Below, one piece after another: positions 33,705 to 43,774 of a stretch of DNA of 64,000 bases. This DNA comes from Rhizophlyctis rosea (lineage: Eukaryota > Chytridiomycota > Chytridiomycetes > Rhizophlyctidales > Rhizophlyctidaceae). The notes under the pieces were generated by a model. It was not told where the DNA came from and made no database searches. It worked only from the letters and a program-made list of their open reading frames with translations. The number at the start of each line of letters is the position of its first letter. Position 1 is the stretch's first letter. The position numbers and the translations under genes are program-made. The DNA lies in NCBI GenBank assembly GCA_027596075.1, contig JADGJC010000002.1, forward strand, positions 186,001 through 250,000. The letters run 5' to 3'.

Positions 33705-35154
33705 TCAATAAGCAGCGACCATCAAGTTCAATAGTTGCAAGTGCTCATCCGCTCCGTCAATCAACGATTTGTCTGCTTGCCCCAAGTTTTGAGCCATTTT
33801 GGACTTCTGAACAGATGTCAGATGTGGATCAGATAACACCCGGTCGTGGAGCTGTGAAGGAACGATATCTATGTTAGAGGTTCGTTCTGGAGACCGTTTG
33901 TATGGATGGCGAACCTGTGATAGCAATTGAGCTGCCGAGTAGCCGTCCCGGACCACCTCCCCAATCGTCTTTTCGATTCGCTGGAAGTCCTTCGACTGCC
34001 ATGCGCTCATGAGCTTGTCAATCAATGTTGGAGGTACAACCTATGCAGAAAGAGTTAGCATTTGGGCGTCCCGGTTTGCGAACATTTAACGAACCCCAGC
34101 GATATCGCATATTGCATCTGACGTGATAGCATCCGTTTGGTACAGTCTGTACGCACTTTGTAGCAACATGATGGATCGACGCATGTCGCCTTCGGACAGA
34201 GTTGCCAAAGTCGTGATTGTCTGCATCCAAGAGTGAGTGCCGATTGCGACTTCAGAGAAGGGCCTGGCCATCGGTTGACCATACCTCTGGGGGGCAATTC
34301 ACACCCTCTTCGGCACAGATCATTTCTAAGCGTGATACCACTGATGCCTCATCCAAGGGTTTGAAGCGAAATTTGGCACATCGTGAGGCTAATGGCTCAA
34401 TAATGCTGGCACCATAGTAAGCGACCAGAAATGACGTTTAGGTCATTCCGCAGAGCTCAACATACCGACTGACGTAGTTGCACACAAGACAGAATCGGGT
34501 GATTTTCGAGTATGTTTCCATGGTACGTCTCAATGCGGACTGTGCGTCATTAGTCATAGAGTCCGCTTCGTCAAGAATAATGATTTTGTATGGCGGGCAG
34601 GGGAATCCACTGAAGATTGCAGTTCAGGAAACTTCGGAATGTGATCATGAAATCAATCCGTATCCACGTACCTTGCAGTTTGGCTCACAGTTGTTCGGGC
34701 GAAGTTCTTCACTTTTTCGCGAATGACGTCTATACCACGCTCGTCTGAAGCATTCAATTCAAGCACCCTTGTTTTGATCAATTCTGGTCTACACTGAAAC
34801 GCATTAGTCCATCAGCATTGCTATTGGCGGTCCGGAGCATACCCATAAAGTTCGCGTGCGAGGGCAAGGATGGTAGACGTTTTTCCACTGCCAGGCGGGC
34901 CATAGAATAGAAGGTGGGGAAGCTGCAATGGTGAAGCAGTGGTGAGCAAACTTATACTGTACCATGGGAGGCGCACAAGCGTGTCGTACGTTTGCGGATT
35001 CCATCGTCTTCTTTAGCACAGCAACAGCTTCTTCCTGGGAGCTGACGTCGTCCATCTTCTTTGGTCTGTATTTTTCCACCCATGGTTGCTGCTGAGGAGG
35101 TTTGGGAGCTGCGCTTCCAGCCGCCGGTCGCGAAAAGAAACTTGTTGCCATCAT
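33705..35154 (-). CDS. RFC4: Replication factor C small subunit (human RFC4 / yeast Rfc2)
   Basis: AAA+ clamp-loader subunit that helps load PCNA at primer-template junctions. Exons on the minus strand are 35154-34990, 34922-34843, 34788-34672, 34609-34466, 34405-34285, 34220-34095, 34040-33915 and 33851-33705, giving 341 aa with phases verified. The start [13 protein letters not shown] includes an FF near the N-terminus. Then come [20 protein letters not shown], Walker [41 protein letters not shown], Walker [21 protein letters not shown], sensor 1 [20 protein letters not shown] (SRC motif) and a sensor-2 region [16 protein letters not shown]. The collar domain ends [20 protein letters not shown]. 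The wording is closest to human RFC4 rather than RFC2, RFC3 or RFC5. Confidence 0.95.
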
Positions 35155-35624
35155 TTAGTAAAGGTGCGGGTTTGGTCCAGTGGTTCGGTTGGTAGGTCTA
35201 CTAATAGCACTGGTGAGCAGCGTTCGCTTTGCCGGTCACAAAAAGTGTATGTGGGAAGATGTTTTTGGAGATGGGTGTAAATTGTGAGGCTGGAAGGTGG
35301 GAAAAGGTTTGTTTAGAAACCCCTTTCGATTGTGTCCGATTGAGTAAACAATATTGGGCAAAGCAGTTGACACGCCACCAGCTGAAGCGCGCTTTTAGTC
35401 AAATTGAATGGAAACTGATCCCACAAACTTGTTCTCATGCCCCGCCCAGTTCCACTTGTTTTGTTCTTCCCCCTTCTCAACCCGCCGTCAAACTTTGACG
35501 GGTAAGTCTTCCTAAGAACGCGTCCTACCCAGCTTTCGAACTCCCTAACAAGCTTACAAGCGATTCTCCTCTCGCCTCTCTCAAGTCATCTTCATTCACT
35601 CCCGACGCGTTTCGCCCAGAAACT
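35155..35624. promoter_or_regulatory. Divergent upstream region of RFC4 and MCEE
   Basis: 470 bp between divergent start codons. Two ACGCG words occur near 35518-35521 (AAGAACGCGTCC) and 35603-35608 (CCGACGCGTTTC). They match the core of the MluI cell-cycle box (ACGCGT) that MBF uses for DNA-replication genes in other fungi, which would suit RFC4. This is inference from the word alone. Confidence 0.45.
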
Positions 35625-36426
35625 ATGTTCAGACGCCTTGTACAACACGTCCCAAGAGCTAATGTTCGGCAGTTTGCCACTAAAGCTGACGCCGTAGGTG
35701 TCGACTCTCAACTGCTTGCAATTTTCGGACAGTCACTAATACCCTCCACTTGCGTCACAGAGCTCTCCAGTATGGAGACTAGGAATACTAAACCACGTCG
35801 CCATTGCCGTCCCCGATATTGACAAATCCGCCAACTTCTATCGAACTGTCATGAACGCAAATGTCAGCGAGAAAGTGGTATAAATGCATGCGCTGCTGCA
35901 TGACAATCAAAGGCGGTAAGGATGTAACAAACCACGTGCAGCCCCTGCCCGATCACGGAGTGTACACAGTCTTTGTTGACCTCGGAAACACCAAAATTGA
36001 GCTCCGTACGTCAGTCCTTGTTGTGCCGTTCAATAATGAATGATATGCTAACCGGTTTAGCTAGTTCATCCATACGGCGATAAGAGTCCCATTCAAAACT
36101 TCTTGCAAAAGAAGCCGGATGGCGGAGTACATCACATATGTCTAGAGGTGGGTACAAGTTAAGAGATGTGTTCCATATATCGCTAACTTCAATACATCCT
36201 CATTGGAACATCAGGTTGATGACATTCATGCTGCAATGAAAGACTTAAAATCACACAATATCAGATTTCTGGACGCTAAGCCGAAAATTGGAGCACATGG
36301 AAAGCCTGTCATATTCCTCCACCCAAAAGACTGTGGAGGGGTGTTGGTGAGTGCCGACAGCTTTCCCAGTTCCCATTCTGCGCTTCTCACAGTGCGTTCC
36401 TCCAGGTGGAGTTGGAGCAAAAGTAG
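35625..36426 (+). CDS. MCEE: Methylmalonyl-CoA epimerase, mitochondrial
   Basis: Converts (S)- to (R)-methylmalonyl-CoA in the route from propionyl-CoA to succinyl-CoA. Exons are 35625-35693, 35761-35877, 35942-36005, 36065-36147, 36215-36346 and 36406-36426, giving 161 aa with phases verified. The first 22 residues (MFRRLVQHVPRANVRQFATK) look like a mitochondrial presequence. The vicinal-oxygen-chelate fold is clear: RLGILNHVAIAVPDIDKSAN with the first metal His, DHGVYTVFVDLGNTKIELLH, SPIQNFLQKKPDGGVHHICL with the second His, and HPKDCGGVLVELEQK with the C-terminal Glu ligand. Length and motifs equal animal and bacterial enzymes. PCCA of the same pathway lies 21 kb away in this window. Confidence 0.94.
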
Positions 36427-36529
36427 ACGTAGATGACGGATTGGGGACCTCCCAATTCGGAGGTAGAGTCTGATTAGGGTATCAATGTATATACAAAAAT
36501 ATTGCACAATTTTCCATGCTGGCCCAATA

Positions 36530-39029
36530 TCAGCTGATCCCAGCTTTCTTCAACTTGTTCAACCGATCCATCAAATGACCGATCTCCGACGTAACCGCCT
36601 TTGCCTTCTTTTCCGTAGTCGCCACCTGACCCCGACTGGCCTCGATCGTCCCACTTGCCGTCACAACCTCATACGAGAGTGGCGATCCAGAGCTTTGACC
36701 AGCAAAATCACCGCCTGCCCTCCCATAGATCGCATGACTGGCGCCAGCAACCCCTCTCCCCGTCATAGCCTCCGCCTGCTTCTTAGCCGTCTTCTTATCC
36801 TTCCCCTCCACCTCCCTATTCACCGAATTCTTCATCACCTGATCCTCTGACATCCAAGGTTGCGAGACTAACCAATGTGCAGCATTTGGGTTCTTCTCTT
36901 GCGTAACCTCCCGGAAGTCGCACCCCTTAAACCACTCCAACTGCGCCCTTGCATTCGCAAATCCACTCTGCGTCAACGCATCCGCCAACAAAACAATCAG
37001 CCATGGCATGGCCGGCCGCCCACTCCTCTCAATCTGCAAACGATACCGCCGAAACCCTTCCGCGTCCCCCAGCATCTCCACAAAATCATCCAAGACCGCT
37101 CTGACTTTCTTAGGAACAAGATGCCAAGACTTTGTCAAGCGTGCAATGGGGGGAGATACAAGTCCCGACACAACGGCGGCCAAAGATTGGAAATTGTGCA
37201 GTCGGAAAAGCGCCGCGGCCGTATCAATCCAATAGTTCATGATGCGCGCTCGAAGATTTAAATCTTCCGGAGTGACGATGGTTATCTGCACTAGCCGACG
37301 GACGTAATAACCGAAATCCAGGCTGGATTTGATGCTATGGGCGGGTTGCGACGGGGTGGAGGCGAATTGCATAAAGTCTTGCAAAGTGATGAAACCAAAC
37401 ATCTGTGACAATGGTCAATGAGCCCCACACGCAAACAATCATCCAGTTTTGGCCAGGAGTTTGACCACCTACCTCCCAATCAAACGCCGTAAGTTGAACA
37501 GCCACCTGCTTACAAGTGAATGAAAACAAGGTTTTGCCGTTGACTGCAGTGATCTGTGCACCGATGGCTGCCAAGCGATCCTTCAAAACAGTGCTCGTCT
37601 CCATACCGCGGCGGATTTGGGATAAAGCTTCGCTAGCTTGCGCGGATGCGGCAGAAGGTGTACGTGCTCGCGCCATTTGGTTTTCTTGAAGAGTTCGCAG
37701 TTGATTGGTGGTTTGCGTATATTGATCATATGATTGTTGCTGTGAACAAATGAGCGGAGATGCGGGGATGAGCGGGAGGTAGGTATCTTGCATCGGATTA
37801 TGTAAACTTTGTAGGAAGGTTGGTGTCGGCGAGGTGACAGAAGGAACCCTATCTGAAGCGGAATCAAACGATTCTGAAGATGAGTCCATGCTGGGGATTG
37901 AGGCGGGGTATGATTTGATGGAGGACATAGGCGTTTTGTCATGACCGCGGAAGAATAGGAATGGTGGAGTTTCGGATTGTGGCGGTGGAGATTTGGGAAG
38001 GGGTGCTGATCCACTTCTTGTATGACCCCATTCGCGGGTGGATTGGTCTTCTTTCTGTGGTAGACGAGGTGGGGACGGTAGGTATTCGGGGCCGATGCCA
38101 CTGGGTGTTTCTACCGCCTCTGCAGGCTTATTGTATTGATCGGAGAGTGATAGCACATCATCTTGAGGGATCGACTCGTTCGACTTATGAGCCGATGCTT
38201 CCCATGAATTATTCCCGATGAACTCCTCTCCTTCCATCACATGATGAGGAAAATTCGACAATCCGTTTCCGTTGTCTATGGGTTCGGGTGAAGATTGGAT
38301 TTCAGGTTCAGGAGTTGCAGCTCGGCGGCCTTCGTCAAGGATGCTGGGCTATAACATTTATCCATTAGAAGAGATTTCCAAACAGAATTCGCATTACAGA
38401 AGAACTGACCTTGTTCTCTGGAGAAGATTCTGCCTCCCTATCCAGCTTCAATCTTTCCATCGTGCCCTGTAATGACTGATGCCGCCTGGAAGTCGTACGG
38501 AAAACGCTTCGTATACTCCGTGGTCGCGACAGCCGATGATCTCTGAATTCCTTCGAATTGATGGAAAGTTGATCTGTGGACAGGCGCTTTGCGTCCGAAG
38601 ATACTGTGCTACCCAGCACCGACTGCCCATCATCATCCCCATACGGATCAAGGTCATCCGCAGAGATCTCGCCATTGATTATGTCCTCCACTTCTGTCAA
38701 ACTGCGGCATGTGGACTCATCATTAAGATTTACTGACGATGCGCTTGCTCCTGGAGAGAATGATCCACATACCAGAGGTGCGCTAAACCAAATAACCGTT
38801 CAATATCCTCGGGTTGCTTGACCACCCAATTCTTGAATTTCATAGGCCCCGCGGGACTCGAGATATATGCATGAGGATCATCGTCAGTTGGCACCTCAAA
38901 CTCCGTATTTGATCTGATATGTGCGGTGATGAGGGAGACAGCATCAAAGTATAGGGAAAAGGCTTGTCGCAAATCGACGTTCGCTAGAAACTTGTCTGCC
39001 TCAGCGATCGTGAGATCAATGGCAGACAT
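36530..39029 (-). CDS. Ras guanine-nucleotide exchange factor (CDC25/RasGEF domain)
   Basis: Exons on the minus strand are 39029-38738, 38693-38410, 38348-37473 and 37402-36530, giving 774 aa with phases consistent. The N-terminal about 95 residues (MSAIDLTIAEADKFLANVDL, RQAFSLYFDAVSLITAHIR, then PEDIERLFGLAHLWYVDHSL) form helices resembling an MIT-type hairpin. An open frame continues 45 residues upstream (MPALHVRFAPDQRRV), so the start is not certain. Residues about 100-430 are Ser/Pro-rich. The RasGEF catalytic region starts near CKQVAVQLTAFDWEMFGFIT and includes VQITIVTPEDLNLRARIMNY, HNFQSLAAVVSGLVSPPIAR, RLTKSWHLVPKKVRAVLDD and GRPAMPWLIVLLADALTQSG. No RasGEF-N (REM) motif was recognised. 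The substrate is presumably a Ras-type GTPase. The Lys-rich tail ends DRLNKLKKAGIS. Confidence 0.82.
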
Positions 39030-40007
39030 GATGGACGTAGGGAGCAGCCGGCGCAGTCGTGCGCCCGAGAGGTGTCGTTCACGTAAAGACGATTTTGAAG
39101 TGCGGACAGGAGCTATTCGCACCCGGCGTTGGTCTGGGGCAAACCTGACGTGCAAAGCAGGCATGATATGAGGTATGGTATGGAGACGACTAACACGCCT
39201 CTGTCTAGGTTTACAGGCCCGTGGTCGTGCGGGGGCACTATCTATTGCACTTATGAGTTCCTCCATCTCTCACCTTACAATTCACGGTCGGGAGAAGAGG
39301 GACGGAAGTTCGTGGAAGATGCCTGCGTGGAGGAAAACCGTTTCAGCATTTCCACCCTCACCTCTGGTCCAAGAAATGTGCCAAGACCAGGCGCTCTGAT
39401 ATGGGTATTGTGTCACTCACCGCGCTAGACCAGACGCGTCTTCCCACCCTCTGGTTGAGGGACTTTTGCCCAAAAGGAAAACGTTTTTGGGGTGACCACC
39501 GAACAGCACGAAGCAGGACGCCAGTTACGTATTGTAGTACACCCACTCACACTGACGCAGTTGTTGACAGCCAAGCAGCGCAAACACAGTGCAGTGCTAT
39601 GTGTACTATGGCTACTTTGCGACACAAGATGAGTAAACCAACCTGAAGCGAGAGAGTAATACCAATGCCAAGAAATTGAACAAGAAACCTTGGCGTTTGG
39701 TTTGGCCACTGCACAGTCTGCACTGTGAGAATTGATCGTTATGCTGATTGCTGAACTCAACTGATCCCGTATTCTTTGGATATAAATGCATCCGGCTGTG
39801 TCCCATCAGTGCCAATTCATCTGGTTTCACGTGATTGCGCATTTCGGAGCTGCGCCATCGGAGGCCAAAAATATCCGCTCCCAGACTCCAGAAATTTGCG
39901 TCCCAGCGCACGCCTCTATTTCTCAAACTTTCCAACACTTGGACATTCTTCTCACATTCTTGTATCTTAAACCCCTTTGCACATTCACACCCTAGCATCC
40001 CTCTAAT
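39030..40007. other. Divergent spacer between RasGEF and the pseudouridine synthase gene
   Basis: Close to the RasGEF side an open minus frame (to 39266) may be 5' leader or an N-terminal extension. Frames around 39425-40031 lack domains. Nothing repetitive was noticed. Confidence 0.45.
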
Positions 40008-41413
40008 ATGACTGCAGCATTGACAGAACAAGAGCCTATAGAGAGGAGCAGCTCAACTTCCAAAGTACCAAATTTTCACGCTCGCAAACAGCAGCGACGA
40101 CAAGAGTTTTTGCAACCCACACCCACAGTACCTACCTTCATTGATCCCGAAACAGTCCCACTTGCACCCTCGCCGAACCCTCCCATCCGCATCTTAGGCC
40201 ACGATCCTCGCTATAATCGGGATTATCATATCGATATTCTGTATTATGATGATAATTATCTTATCACATATAAACCGTATGTCTGAAGGGTGTTTCCGCC
40301 GCTCTTCCACACAACCTCACTTCTATCGTCTAGTTGGGACGTCCGTGTGGATGGAGATACCTCACAAACACAAACAGGTAAGACACGCACTCCATTAATC
40401 ATCAAGATCAAGCGCGAAAGTTCTAATCGTATAATAACTTGCCAGCCGAATCTCTCCTTATCGCTCACTTCCCGCAGCACCCAAAACTGTACTTGTTACA
40501 TCAGCTTGATTACGTGACATCTGGGGTTCACATGTGGGCTTTGAATAAGAAGGCTGCAGGCGTCGTGTACGTTTGTGGACAGAAGCAAGTCAATCTCACA
40601 CCCCTTTTCTGATCTCCATCACCAACATTTTCTCCTGCAGTGGCAAACTTTTTGTGCGAAAACGAGTACAAAAGACATATACCGCGCTCGTTGTAGGGCA
40701 TGTGCAGGCTGAAAGGTAGCGGAGCTAATGGAAACCTTTCAAATTTGTCTTGCCAAATGGCCACTCTGGCAGCTAAGTATAACCTTCTTCTGTCAGTTTT
40801 ACAATAGATAAACCTCTAGCAGACGATCCGTCAAATGAAAAGCGAGTGTGCGCCGCCACAGAATCCATTGCCGGAAAGGTAAGTTCAATCTCCCATTGAT
40901 TCGTCGTACGCTCAACTGTTCTTGTTCATTCAATTCCTTTTTTAGCCCTCAACAACACACGTACAAGTCCTCCGCCGCGCCTACTTCCTATCATATCCTG
41001 TAACACATGTTCTCCTTCGACCCATCACCGGCCGACGCCATCAATTACGTGTCCACCTCGCATCTATCGGTCACCCTATCTTAGGAGATTACACATACGA
41101 AAATCCTTTCACAAAGGCTGCGTTCAGAACCATGCTTCATTCTTGGAGGACTATCTTGCCCCTCCCCAGTGGAACGTTGAAGTTTGAGACGACGGAACCG
41201 TTTGAAGAATTGGTGACGGATCACCCGGTGGAGGATAATCCTCGCATCCCACGGGTGTTGCTTTTGGTCGATGGGAAAGTCAGTCTGGTAGGGGGAGCGG
41301 AATCAAGTGAACAGAGTGGTGGAGGGCAGAAACTGGAGGAGGGCGGAGTAGCTGAATCTTTTGTAACGCAAGAGTCAGATAATATTGTTGGACAAGGAGA
41401 GTCAATATCATGA
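40008..41413 (+). CDS. RluA-family RNA pseudouridine synthase, RPUSD1-like
   Basis: Exons are 40008-40276, 40334-40377, 40446-40566, 40641-40715, 40797-40878 and 40946-41413, giving 352 aa with phases verified. The catalytic core reads YHIDILYYDDNYLITYKPWD then VRVDG, which matches the KHWDVRID phrase of RPUSD1 rather than the KPxGxxxH of bacterial RluA. It continues ESLLIAHFPQHPKLYLLHQL then DYVTSGVHMWALNKKAAG; the Asp of HQLDYVTSG is the presumed nucleophile (bacterial HRLDxxTSG). Next come KLFVRKRVQKTYTALVVGHV and the C-terminal block LLRPITGRRHQLRVHLASIG, HPILGDYTYENPF. A Gly/Gln/Glu-rich tail follows. The target RNA cannot be told from sequence. There is no obvious mitochondrial presequence. 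Confidence 0.87.
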
Positions 41414-41570
41414 CATCTGTTGAAACTTGCGGTGACGGCAGTTCACGAGCTTGCCTTTCGTCAAGTGATCATCTGGACAGAAAGCAGGTTGATATTGATG
41501 CACGAAAAAGAGAGTTTACAATCGGAAATCATCACACGCCAGAATATGGCACTGAGCTGTGCAACCAACG

Positions 41571-43131
41571 TCATCTTCTCTCCTTTGCCAATATCCCCTC
41601 CATCCACCTCTTCCAATCCCGAAACTCAGTGTCGCTCACATTGGCTTCCTGCAACTCTGATGCCCCAAAGAACGTCCCCTCAAACCAACCTTCGGGTGGG
41701 CGATCCCGGTCAAGCGGACTCGTCAACCCCTCCGGCAACTTCCAATCCTTCACATACCCATTCCGCGGTCGCGTATACTTGATCATGTAATCCTCCCAGG
41801 ACTGAGCCTTATAGTGAATCAGCAGGGCATCATCCATTGGGATCTTCACATGTTTGCCGTGGGAGGTCGAAAAGCTGTGGATGCAGGTGGAGAGGATTGC
41901 GGAGCGGGTGTGAACGATGGCTTTCGTCGTGAGGTATTGAATTGCCTGTGGGAGTGGGGTGCGGAGGGTGTAGGTTTCGGGAACTGTGTAGGGTTCTCGA
42001 GCGCGGTGGATGAGATTGGAGGAGCCAAAGGTTTTTGGCGTGAACAGGAGCTGCGTTGTTGATGGTTGGGTTGGGTTACTGAAGTCGTATGATGTGTAGT
42101 TTGTGATGAGTGTTGGTAGACAGTGTGTGAACGATGGAGGAGCACCGGCAGAAATGCAGTGTTTCAAAAACAGATATTCGTCGGCGTCTGGAAAGTATGT
42201 CCATTGGCAAAGTCGGTCCGCTAGTGTTTTGCCGTGAATGACGGACTGCGCTTGCGCTTTACTCCACGGCCAGCATATGAGGGTGACGAGTTTAGAAAGG
42301 TCGTTGGAGCTGATGAAGCCTGAGAGATCGTCACCGCTGTCGTTATCGTAGATGATGAAGTGATCAACGCCAATGGAATGGTGGTAGCTGTTGGGGACTT
42401 TTGTCAAGCGGGATCCCACAAAAGGACTTTGACTTGCGAGCTACTCACGTCAACCAATCCTTCAAAGCATGAGTCCGATTGTAAACTTCCGTAACCACAC
42501 ACGTGCGATACGGTATCTCAACATCCACAGGATCCGACATAGTCCGCTTCGCATCAAACCCAAACTCGCTCGTGATAACCCTTCTGCCCTCCTTGTTGCC
42601 CCGGTCACGGAAACTCAGCGTCACAGCTCCACCATCCACTTCGCGTGCGTCCGATCCATGTTGAAAAGTGCATTCTACTACCACCCACCACTTATGCCTT
42701 CGAATGCGTTCCATTGTTGTGATGAGGGAAGTGGTCCCGATTTGACACCCAGTCACGTCCCAAGAGTCCATGTTGCCAATGCCCTGGACGAACACAGCCA
42801 TTGTGTGGTTATCGTGCAGGGTCGTCATGATCAGCGGCGTGTCCGGGTTGTAGTGTTCGTCTTTTAGCTTTTCGACCGGGTACACGAAAATCAGAGCTGA
42901 CAGCCCAGAAATCGATAACTCCTCAATGGACGGGCGTCGGAGAAAGCGTTGTTCGCCGTTTTGCCTGTATGCAAGGCTGGTGAACAGCCATTTACGTGCG
43001 AGGTTGTGAAAGGTTTGGTAGTACGCGCATAAGGCAAGGACGAGGATGAAACCAAAGGCAGCAAGAATGCGCCGTTTGGTTACGTAGGCTGTTGCTGGAG
43101 GTCGGTTTTGTTGGTTCAAAGGCTTCATCAT
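41571..43131 (-). CDS. GT92 (DUF23) family glycosyltransferase, type II membrane protein
   Basis: Exons on the minus strand are 43131-42449 and 42387-41571 (AC|C junction), 499 aa. ATG 43131 gives MMKPLNQQNRPPATAYVTKR, then a signal-anchor helix (ILAAFGFILVLALCAYY). The lumenal part contains the GT92 marks: PYRTCVVTEVYNRTHALKDW, then LTYHHSIGVDHFIIYDNDSG (consensus E-W-x-x-Y-H-x-x-x-G-V-D-H-F-x-x-Y-D-N). CQWTYFPDADEYLFLKHC carries a D-x-D-E type metal-binding motif. Other members add beta-galactose to glycans (GALT-1 of C. elegans); donor and acceptor here are unknown. It lies tail to tail with the pseudouridine synthase gene, 157 bp between stops. Confidence 0.83.
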
Positions 43132-43774
43132 TGGTTGTGCCACTGCGGTTTTAAAGACGGGGAACAGAGGGAAACGAGGGAGACGTGGACTGAAGCGACT
43201 GATTGCAGCCCCTTAATTGCGATGGGTATTTTTTGGTGCACCAATCAATGTATGTGGGCCTGCCTATACCATGCACGTGGATATGACCGTTGATGAAACA
43301 CATTGCAGTCCATAGTAGGCTTGCTGTGTGGATGATGGGACATTGGTCCGCACTGCCCAGCATCCTCATGGCTGTGCACCAAGACTCGCACTAACTTGAC
43401 AGGCAATCCACAGGGTCTTTCGATGATCTTAGACCTCATACCAAGTACGAAAGCTTCGTCATGCCAAGCCGTTTCTCGCAATTTGATCGTCACAATTCAT
43501 CAGGTGCCCGACTCGGGCTATTTATGATCTGTCTTATGCGTCCTTGAACGTAAACAAAAACCTTGGACGGAGATCTGATCAGTGATTCATTTGCAAAGTT
43601 GAAAAAAAAAACGGGCAAACAGGAGGAAGTCCAACAAAAAACAAACCCATTGTTGTCATCGAATTGTTTCGCAAAAATGGTCCAAAACCAATTGTCACGC
43701 ATAAGCGAAAAGAGGAATGTAATTACAAAAATCTAGTCTCCTTCCATCATCAATCATCAAACTATATATACTTA
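43132..43774. other. Spacer between GT92 and DAG lipase genes
   Basis: Promoter region of the GT92 gene and 3' flank of the DAG lipase gene, both on the minus strand. An A-run (AAAAAAAAA near 43600) and CATCATCAATCATCAA near 43747 are the only low-complexity sequences. No gene was recognised. Confidence 0.45.
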
